64,000 nt of DNA from Crateriforma conspicua (lineage in GTDB: Bacteria > Planctomycetota > Planctomycetia > Pirellulales > Pirellulaceae). Shown here piece by piece: positions 40,380 to 48,180 of this stretch. The stretch lies in contig NZ_CP036319.1 in NCBI RefSeq assembly GCF_007752935.1, positions 6,809,155-6,873,154 of the forward strand, given 5' to 3'. The notes under the pieces were generated by a model, which saw only the letters and a list, made by a program, of their open reading frames with translations, did no database searches and was not told the DNA's origin. Positions within the stretch are counted from its first letter, which is position 1, and each line of letters opens with the position of its first letter. A program made the translations under genes and the position numbers.

Positions 40380-40706
40380 ACGACAGCAACGCCACAACGG
40401 TGGCCATCCAGCCAGCGGATGCAGATAGAGGAATTTTGATCCGCCAGAAAACCGACCCAAGATGAAACTATTGTGCTAGTTACTGGTTCGATCGTCAAGG
40501 TTTTGGTGTCACCGGCGGCCTAGACTGCGTCTGCTGTTTGAAGGGAAAAGCGAACTGATCCGCCGACGGATCGTGACGATTCCGCTTCGAGGCGTCGCAG
40601 AGATGAATTGCAGCGTCCCAGCGGAATTGGCGACGCCGCCCACCATCGTGCTCCCGAATTTCATGCGCTCCCGCCCTTCCCTGTCGTCATCGCACGAACC
40701 TCCATC
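40380..40706. other. Divergent intergenic region, 40380-40706
   Basis: Lies between araC (minus) and the sulfatase (plus). It contains AraC-type element copy A (40470-40526), about 90 bp from the araC start, so autoregulation is possible. Nothing else recognised. Confidence 0.6.
40470..40526 (+). promoter_or_regulatory. AraC-type direct-repeat promoter element (copy A)
   Basis: Half-sites ATTGTGCTAGTT (40470-40481) and ATCGTCAAGGTT (40491-40502) start 21 bp apart; -10 box TAGACT is at 40521-40526. The expected -35 falls on half-site 2. It faces the sulfatase at 40707 and is the reference copy for the other three sites. Confidence 0.75.
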
Positions 40707-42110
40707 ATGACTAGGGTAAATCTCCCGCTGACTTTGGCTGTTCCGATGCTAGTCGCCATGGCCGCGTGGTCATCGGCGGATCAACAACAACCGGATATTG
40801 TCGTCTATCTGGCCGACGATCTATCGGCACGTGACCTTTCGCTTTACGGGGGAACGAACATTCCAACTCCCGCCATCGACGCATTGGCGGATGAGGGAAT
40901 GACGTTCGATCGCGCCTTCGTCGCCTCTCCTTCGTGTGCCCCCAGCCGAGCCGCGTTTTTGACAGGGCTGATGCCAGCACGAAACGGCGCCGAGGAAAAT
41001 CATTCCTACCCGCGAGAAGGCACACCGCGACTGCCGGCGGTTTTGAATCAAATGGGATACGAAACCGCAGCGTTCGGAAAAGTGGCTCACCTGAAAAGTG
41101 CCAAAGACTATCAGTTCCAGACATTCGATCTACGACAAGACATCCCCGACGTCCGCACTGCTGTCCAGGATTTTTTGAAGAAGCGAAACGACCCTCGACC
41201 GCTGGCGTTGTTTGTCGGCGTGTCCAATCCTCATGTTCCCTGGCCCAGTGAATCAAACGTTGATCCACAGGGAATGAACCTTCCACCGAAATTGTTGGAC
41301 ACTCCGCAAACCAGAGTACAGCGTTCTCGCTATCTACAAGAAGTCAAAGACCTGGACGCCTACCTTGGCGAACTGCGATTGCTGACACGCGAACATCTGT
41401 CGGATGATACGGTGTTTGTGTTTTCTAGTGACCATGGCGCACAGTTCCCGTTTGGCAAATGGACACTCTATGACGAGGGCACCCGCGTTCCACTGATTGT
41501 CGCTCGCCCTGGTGTGATCGAACCGGGTTCGCGTACCGACGCCATGGTCAGCTGGATCGATATCCTGCCGACGCTGATCGATGCTGCCGGTGGTAATGTC
41601 CCCGATGGACTGGACGGCCGTTCTTTCTCCGCGGTCCTGGGCGGACAACAAACCGCGCATCGCAATCGCATCTTCACGACCCACAGTGGTGACCGGTTGA
41701 TGAACGTCTATCTCAGCCGCGCCATACGCACCGACCGCTACAAGCTCATCTGGAACGTTCATCCGGAATTCGCGTTCACCACGCACATTGACCTGTTGTT
41801 GCGAGAAACGTCGGGCGATTATTTCAAACAGTGGACGGAGCTCGCGAACACGGACGCGCGTGCCGCTGACGTGGTCGCCAAACACCACGGTCGCCCTGAA
41901 TACGAACTGTACGATCTGCAGACCGATCCGCTTGAGCAAACCAACATCGCCGGGAACGAGGACGTTGCTGCAATTCAAGACCGTCTTCGAAACGAGCTGA
42001 ACTCCTGGGTCCAGTCGCAAGGCGACGAACTTACAGTGTTCCACGAACCGCTAATGCTCGACGCGCCGGAAACCTGGGAACCTCGCAAATTGCCGCGCCA
42101 AAAACGATAG
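40707..42110 (+). CDS. S1 family sulfatase (CAPSR)
   Basis: A 467-residue exported sulfatase from ATG 40707 (leader 5-24). D37-D38 in LADDLSARDLSLYGG, modified Cys C77 in CAPSR, SDHGAQFPFGKWTLYDEGTRVPL and the closing YELYDLQTDPLEQTN are diagnostic. These resemble sulfamidase-like S1 members. It is the first gene of a likely unit with the toroid-like enzyme (96 bp gap), the CRPSL sulfatase and the truncated rhamnosidase, driven by element copy A. Upstream in-frame sequence back to 40608 lacks leader character. Confidence 0.92.
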   Translation: MTRVNLPLTLAVPMLVAMAAWSSADQQQPDIVVYLADDLSARDLSLYGGTNIPTPAIDALADEGMTFDRAFVASPSCAPSRAAFLTGLMPARNGAEENHSYPREGTPRLPAVLNQMGYETAAFGKVAHLKSAKDYQFQTFDLRQDIPDVRTAVQDFLKKRNDPRPLALFVGVSNPHVPWPSESNVDPQGMNLPPKLLDTPQTRVQRSRYLQEVKDLDAYLGELRLLTREHLSDDTVFVFSSDHGAQFPFGKWTLYDEGTRVPLIVARPGVIEPGSRTDAMVSWIDILPTLIDAAGGNVPDGLDGRSFSAVLGGQQTAHRNRIFTTHSGDRLMNVYLSRAIRTDRYKLIWNVHPEFAFTTHIDLLLRETSGDYFKQWTELANTDARAADVVAKHHGRPEYELYDLQTDPLEQTNIAGNEDVAAIQDRLRNELNSWVQSQGDELTVFHEPLMLDAPETWEPRKLPRQKR

Positions 42111-42206
42111 GCGCTCGTTGTGACGGAGTTTTGAACTTCTCGACTTCGTGCCCCACCACGCCCGCGTCTCCGGTGATGGACGTGGGGTGTAAGACTAGAC
42201 GATTCC

Positions 42207-44156
42207 ATGCAACGACGTGAATTCATTACTTCCCTGACCCTCGGCGGTGCACTCGTATCGCTGGCCCCTGACCAAGTATGGGGATCCGACCAAGCGTATC
42301 GACCTGACAAGGACACACCGCAGGCCCTTTCCGAATTTGACCAACTCACCGCACAGCTATTGAAACAATGGTGTGATGGAATGCTGGCCCATCAGATCGA
42401 TGCCCCGGAAGATCCCACCCGGCATGGTGGCCTGGCGTGCCCGGCATGTCCGCGAATTCACGGTCGATGCAGCGATGCGCTGTATCCGTTTTTGCACATG
42501 GCACACACCACCGGCCAGCAGAAATACCTGGATGCTTCCATTGCCGTTTACGACTGGGCCGAGCACAACGTCAGTCGCGCCGATGGCAGTTGGACCAATG
42601 ACGTCAATCCGAAATCATGGCGTGGGACCACGATCTTTGGAGCCATCGCGTTGGCCGAAGCGTTGCACTACCACGGCGACGTGTTGGATCAATCACGACG
42701 CGACGCTTGGACGAACCGTTTGGATGAAGCGGTCGGTGGCTATCTGTGGTCTGATTTCAAGGAAATTGATTTCACCAACCTCAACTACGGCATGACTGCC
42801 GTGTACGGGTTCCATCTGTTTGGCGATCTTCTGGCGAACCCCGATTACACACGACGCAGTGAACGGTTCGCTAGCCGCGTGAAAGAGTTTTTTACCGAAC
42901 CGAACCATTTGCTTTGGGGCGAAGGCAAACCGAATGACAATCGCAGCGGTCGTGGCCTGCTGCCGGTGGACCTGGGTTACAACGTCGAAGAATCGCTCAA
43001 CGGTGTTGTCCTGTATGCCGTTGATGTGGGTGATCAGGAACTGCTCGACCTAGTGTCCAATGCGTTGGCCGGACACCTGCAATTCATGCTTCCCGATGGA
43101 GCTTGGGACAACAGTTGGGGAACGCGGTCACAGAAGTGGAGCTATTGGGGCAGCCGTACATCGGACGGATGCCAGCCGGCCTTTGCCCTGATGGCCGATC
43201 ACAACCCGGCATTCGGTACCGCAGCGATTCGCAACGCCCAGCTGATGCAGCGTTGCACGTCCAACGGCCTTCTGCACGGCGGCCCCCACTATGTTTCTCA
43301 CGGTATCAAACCATGCATGCATCACACGTTCACACACGCCAAAGTGATGGCATTGATGCAGGATCGCATGAAGTCGTTGCCGCCGGTCAATACCAACACG
43401 CCGCTGCCTCGTGAAATCGCCAGTAACGTCAAGCATGTTCCCGAACTGGATGTTTGGCTAGCGGCTAAAGGCCCTTGGCGTGCCACCGTATCGGCCTACG
43501 ATTCGATCTACAAAACTAAAAAGTCCGGTCTGCTGCAACAGCCAACCGGAGGCTCGCTGTCGGTTTTGTATCACGAGAAGGTGGGCACGTTGCTGGCGTC
43601 CAGTATGGCACGTTATGAGATGGTCGAACCGCTGAATATGCAGCCGCAACCCGGTGACGACTTTCCTCTGACCACACGAGTTGAACGTCGAATCGACGAT
43701 GATTGGTTCACCAATCTGTACGACTTGACAGCAGACGTTCGCATCTCGGAAACCGAACAGCGGTGCGTATTCGATATCGCGACCACCCTTCAGAACGAAG
43801 AACGAGACAAGCCTTCGGACGATTCCGCAGCCTTTCAATTGCGATACACCTTCGATTCCGACAAAACCACTATCTCGGTCACCCAATCCAGCGAAGCGAA
43901 GACGGAAGACGCAACACTGGTCGTGCCTCTTATCTCCCCATCCGGCGAATCAGTTCGACAGGTGTCAAATACTTGCATCGAGATCGACAAGCCACATGGA
44001 ACCGTCGTGTTGAAATCGAACGTGCCTCTGACGTTGCTCGCCGGACTCAAAAAACGAGTCTTCAACATGGTTCCCGGAATGGAATCCGCTCCCGTGGCAA
44101 TGAAACTCAGCAAAAACCCCAGCCCCATCGTGTGCGAAATTTCCGTGCGCGCATGA
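42207..44156 (+). CDS. Tat-exported alpha/alpha-toroid-like enzyme of unassigned family
   Basis: A 649-residue protein starting with a Tat-type leader (QRREFITSL then a hydrophobic stretch). Residues about 40-400 are helix-rich with repeating aromatic/His motifs (GLACPACPRIHGRCSDALYPF, DFTNLNYGMTAVYGFHLFGD, GYNVEESLNGVVLYAV, GPHYVSHGIKPCMHHTFTHAK), as in (alpha/alpha)-barrel lyases and unsaturated-glycan hydrolases. Residues about 430-649 look like a beta-sandwich. This two-part architecture is common in polysaccharide lyases (heparinase II/III- or alginate-lyase-like), but I do not recognise the family. Sandwiched between two sulfatases in the AraC-linked unit, it is a good candidate for a new glycan-cleaving enzyme. 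Confidence 0.78.
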   Translation: MQRREFITSLTLGGALVSLAPDQVWGSDQAYRPDKDTPQALSEFDQLTAQLLKQWCDGMLAHQIDAPEDPTRHGGLACPACPRIHGRCSDALYPFLHMAHTTGQQKYLDASIAVYDWAEHNVSRADGSWTNDVNPKSWRGTTIFGAIALAEALHYHGDVLDQSRRDAWTNRLDEAVGGYLWSDFKEIDFTNLNYGMTAVYGFHLFGDLLANPDYTRRSERFASRVKEFFTEPNHLLWGEGKPNDNRSGRGLLPVDLGYNVEESLNGVVLYAVDVGDQELLDLVSNALAGHLQFMLPDGAWDNSWGTRSQKWSYWGSRTSDGCQPAFALMADHNPAFGTAAIRNAQLMQRCTSNGLLHGGPHYVSHGIKPCMHHTFTHAKVMALMQDRMKSLPPVNTNTPLPREIASNVKHVPELDVWLAAKGPWRATVSAYDSIYKTKKSGLLQQPTGGSLSVLYHEKVGTLLASSMARYEMVEPLNMQPQPGDDFPLTTRVERRIDDDWFTNLYDLTADVRISETEQRCVFDIATTLQNEERDKPSDDSAAFQLRYTFDSDKTTISVTQSSEAKTEDATLVVPLISPSGESVRQVSNTCIEIDKPHGTVVLKSNVPLTLLAGLKKRVFNMVPGMESAPVAMKLSKNPSPIVCEISVRA

Positions 44157-44291
44157 ACACGACCGAAGATTCACAGCCATCACCGTCATTCCGACCGCGA
44201 AGGCCATACTCTCCCACATTCGCGTGCCTCAGCGTCCACTCGCGGATCGAAAGAATTACTCCGTCTTTACCCCATCAACCACGTCGTCGAC

Positions 44292-45629
44292 ATGATTTCG
44301 ATTGCCACCCTTTCGCGATTTTCCCCGCACGTCCTTTACAGACTCTTGCTGATCAGCTTCGGAGTTTTTCAATCGGTCGCCGCCGATCAACCAAATGTCG
44401 TTTTCATCTTGAGTGACGACCAGGCGTGGAATGATTATGGGTTCATGGGGCACGAGCACATTCAAACACCGAACTTGGATGCGTTGGCCAGGCAAGGCTT
44501 GCTATACGAACGCGGCTACGTGACCGCGCCGCTATGCCGGCCATCGCTTGCCAGTATTGTCACAAGCCGATACCCCCATCAAACCGGAATCCGCGGCAAT
44601 GATCCGGTCATGCCAGGTTCGAACAATCGCAAGAACAACCCGTCCTTGTTCGCCAAGCTTCGGCGGCGAATGACGACACCCTTGCACGAGCAACCGTCGC
44701 TGATTCGCACGTTGAATGAAAACGGTTACGCAACACTGCAAACCGGAAAGTGGTGGGAAGGCAACCCGAAAGATCATGGATTCACCCATGCAATGACGCA
44801 CGGTGACGAATCACGCGGCGGGCGTCATGGTGACAAAGGCTTGGATATCGGCCGCAAAACGATGCAGCCGATCTATGAATTTGTCGAAAACGCCGCGGAA
44901 AACGGGCAACCATTCTTTGTTTGGTATGGGGTTTTTCTGCCACACGCACCACACAACGCCCCACAGCGTTTTTTTGACAAGTACAAAGATGTCGCGCCCA
45001 ATGAACCAACGGCATGGTACTGGGCTAATGTGGACTGGTTTGATGAAACTTGCGGCGAACTGGTCAATCACTTGAAGTCTAAGGGACTCTACGAAAATAC
45101 TCTCTTTGTCTACACGTGCGACAACGGCTGGATCCCCGATCCGCAGCGACGAGACCGTTACATTCGATCAAAGCAAGAACCCGTTGAAGCGGGAATTCGC
45201 ACACCCATCTTTTTGACGCACTCGAGCACAATCGATCCGCGACGAGATTCCACAACACTGGCTAGTAACATTGATATCGCACCGACGATTCTGCGGGCCT
45301 GTGGTATCACGCCACCTGAGGAAATGGAAGGGTTGGATTTGCGTGACAGCGATGAATTGCGAAGACGCAACCGCATCTTTGTCGAAGCCTACCAGCACGA
45401 CACCGACTTGGACCACCTCGACGACATCAACCATGGTTTGAAAGCACGTGTCATCATCGAAGGCTGGAACAAGCTGATTGCATGGTCCGATCACAAGCAG
45501 CTTTTCGATCTCAAGTCTGACTCGGACGACCGAAATGATTTGTCGAACAATGATCCGCAGACGGTGGAAGAACTATCAAATGCCCTGAAGCATTGGCTGA
45601 CGAAGACCCCCATGATGAATCCCGAATGA
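44292..45629 (+). CDS. S1-type sulfatase with CRPSL core
   Basis: A 445-residue exported protein (leader 10-30). The sulfatase frame is complete: D42-D43 in LSDDQAWNDYGFMGH, GKWWEGNP, TCDNGWIP and a DLKSDSDDRNDLSN ending. The core, however, is C82-R-P-S-L86: the arginine of Cys-x-Pro-x-Arg is replaced by Leu (codon at about 44547). Cys is kept, so formylglycine formation may still happen, but the Arg normally helps both maturation and catalysis. The HLCRPSLAS-like variant may define its own subgroup. It follows the toroid-like enzyme by 135 bp. Confidence 0.9.
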   Translation: MISIATLSRFSPHVLYRLLLISFGVFQSVAADQPNVVFILSDDQAWNDYGFMGHEHIQTPNLDALARQGLLYERGYVTAPLCRPSLASIVTSRYPHQTGIRGNDPVMPGSNNRKNNPSLFAKLRRRMTTPLHEQPSLIRTLNENGYATLQTGKWWEGNPKDHGFTHAMTHGDESRGGRHGDKGLDIGRKTMQPIYEFVENAAENGQPFFVWYGVFLPHAPHNAPQRFFDKYKDVAPNEPTAWYWANVDWFDETCGELVNHLKSKGLYENTLFVYTCDNGWIPDPQRRDRYIRSKQEPVEAGIRTPIFLTHSSTIDPRRDSTTLASNIDIAPTILRACGITPPEEMEGLDLRDSDELRRRNRIFVEAYQHDTDLDHLDDINHGLKARVIIEGWNKLIAWSDHKQLFDLKSDSDDRNDLSNNDPQTVEELSNALKHWLTKTPMMNPE

Positions 45630-45708
45630 TTGCGTTCGGTTATCCGATGCCACATCCGGATCCATTTGCATAGCCACTATCTAAACAAGCACTTCGGAAT
45701 GCTTCCCC

Positions 45709-45945
45709 ATGAAATCGATCACCAAATGCGGGTACATCGTTAGCGTTGTCTTCCTGGCTCATTCATTTACCTCGATTTGGCTGACAACCTCCCGTGCCAA
45801 TGCCGCAAACCCCGATTGGCGAGCCCAGTGGATTTGGCAGGCGGAGGATGGGCCAGCGAATACTTGGGTGGCGTTTCGGAAAGAGTTTGATCTGGCGAGT
45901 GTGCCGGACGAAGCCGTCGCCAATATCTCAACCGACACCAAATAG
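45709..45945 (+). pseudogene. Truncated start of an alpha-L-rhamnosidase-like gene
   Basis: A 78-codon frame with an intact start, a Sec leader (about 8-32) and then a segment with WRAQWIWQAEDGPANTWVAF and FRKEFDLASVP, the opening of exported alpha-L-rhamnosidase proteins that are usually 700-1000 residues. It ends in a TAG at 45943-45945, just where the next beta-strand of the sugar-binding domain should begin; I see no continuation in 45946-46197 in any frame. Probably a decayed or deleted gene downstream of the CRPSL sulfatase. A genuine small secreted protein cannot be excluded. Confidence 0.68.
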
Positions 45946-46197
45946 GCATCGTGATTCAGCGTCGCGACTGTCCAAGCAACTCGCCGCAGCGGAACGAATG
46001 AAATCCAACAAAGTTCCGATGAAGAAATAGAGAGTCGCGCTGGGTGAGTCGCGTAGGAACCAAGTCAGAGACCGACACAAATGCGATTCTCGATTCGCAG
46101 GTTTTGAGAACCGCAGATTTGATGCAATCAGGTGATTGACGCTGGCAGACCGAATCGACATGGCCTCTGACCTGAAACAGGCTGTCTCTGCAGGTGG
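45946..46197. other. Non-coding remnant region, 45946-46197
   Basis: Follows the truncated rhamnosidase. It contains a spaced inverted repeat GTCAGAG / CTCTGAC (about 46064 and 46165), but no protein similarity seen. It may be what a deletion left behind. Confidence 0.35.
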
Positions 46198-47577
46198 CTA
46201 TTCAAGCTTCACGTCGATCACAGTGATATTCTTGCCTTTTTGGCCGATGATCGATGTCCAACCGTCGTGTGATGGGCGTTGGAGATCGAGTGACAACTTG
46301 CTGTTTTCGAAGGTGGATTCAAAACCAGAGGCGAGGACCTTGAATTTTGTCGGATCGGCTGGGCTGATTCGATAGAAAGTGTCATTGGATACAAGGTACA
46401 GGTTGCCATTGTAGGTCAAAAGCTTTCCAAACTGTGGCGCTTGCATTCGTGTCCAATCGCCGGTTTGGGGATCACGCTGGTAAATCGTCGGATCGCCGTT
46501 AGGGCCTCGTGCCAGAACATGAACTCGGCTTTCCTCGTCGACGACCATCGACCCGCCGTTGCGATAGCCGTGTCCAGGCGGGATCTTCATGACAGTGATG
46601 CCGGTGCTGTCGGCAGTGATGAATTCGAGACCGTGCGTTGCGACCAAACTCCCGTCGTTGTTGCGCCAATGGACCCCTCCGTCGTCACTGTAGGCGTAGC
46701 AAAGGTCATGCGAGGTGCGATGATCCGGGTTGTCTCGCCAGCACCACGTCAAGTGGCATCTACCGTGTTGGAACACAAACCCGAACGGATACGCATTCAC
46801 GGTTCCGTCACCACCAGACCAACGTTGGTCGATGAACTGACTGGACGGTTCATCACGCGGTGACCAAGATCCGCCTGAGTAATGAAACAAATGTGAGTTT
46901 GCCGCCCCGGACCCACCACCGAGGCGCAGGTACAACAGCATTGAATTGCCGTGCGAGATGAAACTCGGATAAGTCACACGCTCTAGCCTCGGAGCTGTCT
47001 GCATTTCGTTTCCCTGAGCATTATCGCCGGGGCTCTGACTATGTGCGATTCCGAGGTGATTTTGAACGTCGGCAAATAGATTCTCGTCCCAGAATACCTT
47101 CTCGGGGTATTGGGCAATCGGATCATTGCTGCGACGATAACGTAGGGTTGATAAATGATGGTCAAATGAAAGATGAATGAAACCATCGGGCGAGATGCCC
47201 ATTGCAACTTTTTCATGACCGTCTCCGAATCCGCGTGAGATCACGCCGCCCTTTCCGCGATCGCCAGTGCGGGTCCGCTGGTAATCGGATAATGACACGA
47301 CAGCCCAGGGACCATCCGGTAGCTTCCGTCTGGCTACCGAAACCTGTTTTGTGTCATCCCAGTAGGCGGCATATTGCCAACCGTTGAACGTCTGAAGTGC
47401 CCCCGGGCCGAAGTTCCATTGTGAATGCCGGTCCACTATATCGAAGGGCATGCCGTTTTCAGAAACCAACGAACGCTGGATACCGTTTGCCATCAGACCC
47501 GTTACCGCAGGAGCATCAGCGTGCAATAGGCATGATTGAAGAAGTAGTGCAATGGACGCAACGTGTCTCGCGATCAT
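46198..47577 (-). CDS. Secreted BNR_4-type beta-propeller protein
   Basis: A 459-residue exported protein (leader 1-20) of the BNR_4 propeller type. Diagnostic are GGVISRGFGDGHEKVAMGISPDGFIHLSFDHHLSTLRYRRS (about 108-150, with the FDHH pair), LLYLRLGGGSG and SDDGGVHWRNNDG. Some propeller lyases of ulvan (PL24/PL25) share this fold, using His and Tyr residues; I cannot confirm those residues here. Its location between rhamnosidase genes and sulfatases would fit an ulvan- or rhamnan-sulfate-directed lyase, but a binding role is equally possible. Confidence 0.75.
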   Translation of the reverse strand: MIARHVASIALLLQSCLLHADAPAVTGLMANGIQRSLVSENGMPFDIVDRHSQWNFGPGALQTFNGWQYAAYWDDTKQVSVARRKLPDGPWAVVSLSDYQRTRTGDRGKGGVISRGFGDGHEKVAMGISPDGFIHLSFDHHLSTLRYRRSNDPIAQYPEKVFWDENLFADVQNHLGIAHSQSPGDNAQGNEMQTAPRLERVTYPSFISHGNSMLLYLRLGGGSGAANSHLFHYSGGSWSPRDEPSSQFIDQRWSGGDGTVNAYPFGFVFQHGRCHLTWCWRDNPDHRTSHDLCYAYSDDGGVHWRNNDGSLVATHGLEFITADSTGITVMKIPPGHGYRNGGSMVVDEESRVHVLARGPNGDPTIYQRDPQTGDWTRMQAPQFGKLLTYNGNLYLVSNDTFYRISPADPTKFKVLASGFESTFENSKLSLDLQRPSHDGWTSIIGQKGKNITVIDVKLE

Positions 47578-48180
47578 CTTGTTTCCGTTCAGAGTTCCAC
47601 TGGAATATCAAACGCTCTTGCGTCGACGCCATTATCACGGATGAATCAACGGTTCTTAGTTCATTCGAGTGTCAGATGCCGAGCGTGAATTCTACACCGA
47701 TTCATCCACCACTCTGTTCGGAGACCGCGATACCTTTCGCGTCTGCGAATCCAAAGCAGTCTTGCTGCTGGGCTCGATTGAGTACCAAGACATCCTTTGC
47801 GACGAATCACCTGCGGTCGCCAACAGCACAACTTGGGACAATGCGATTTCGTCTTTGACGCGGTTTGCACCAAGCGGCTCTTGCGACAACATCGGGATAC
47901 AGAAATCAGTAGCCCCAGAGACCGGACGAACCAGTGTACCAACATCGTCCTACTTCTTTCAGTACATCAGTCGACCTTGGCTACTGAGGGACGACTCCGG
48001 TGACCTAGAAACCTTTGTACGGAAACAGCCCACACCAGAAGGCCTTCGGGCAGGCGGTACTATCGTGCTAGTTTTCGATTCGATTGTCCAGGTTTTCATC
48101 GACCCCACGGCTAAACTGAATCGTTGATCGAGAGGCGTCCAAGCCTCCAACACCAGAATGAACAAGCAGCGAACCGTGTG
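47578..48180. other. Divergent intergenic region, 47578-48180
   Basis: About 600 bp between the BNR_4 gene and the GH78-GH10 gene. ORFs in it (for example 47669-48127) lack leader or domain character and look accidental. Copy B of the AraC-type element occupies 48062-48117. No RNA gene seen. Confidence 0.5.
48062..48117 (+). promoter_or_regulatory. AraC-type direct-repeat promoter element (copy B)
   Basis: Half-sites ATCGTGCTAGTT (48062-48073) and ATTGTCCAGGTT (48083-48094) start 21 bp apart, with -10 box TAAACT at 48112-48117 (one base closer than in copies A, C and D). The predicted start is about 58 bases before ATG 48181 of the GH78-GH10 fusion. Confidence 0.72.

Noticed and set aside
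42149-42193. CCCCAC / GTGGGG inverted repeat between the CAPSR sulfatase and the toroid-like gene
   Set aside because: Only six base pairs with a long loop and no U-run; the genes appear to be in one unit, so a terminator is unlikely.
45946-46197. Possible insertion-sequence remnant, because of GTCAGAG / CTCTGAC arms about 100 bp apart
   Set aside because: No transposase-like reading frame, no target duplication visible, and seven-base arms are expected by chance.
47669-48127. 152-codon plus-strand ORF before the GH78-GH10 gene
   Set aside because: It has no leader, domain or ribosome-binding site, and it overlaps the AraC-type element and predicted transcription start.
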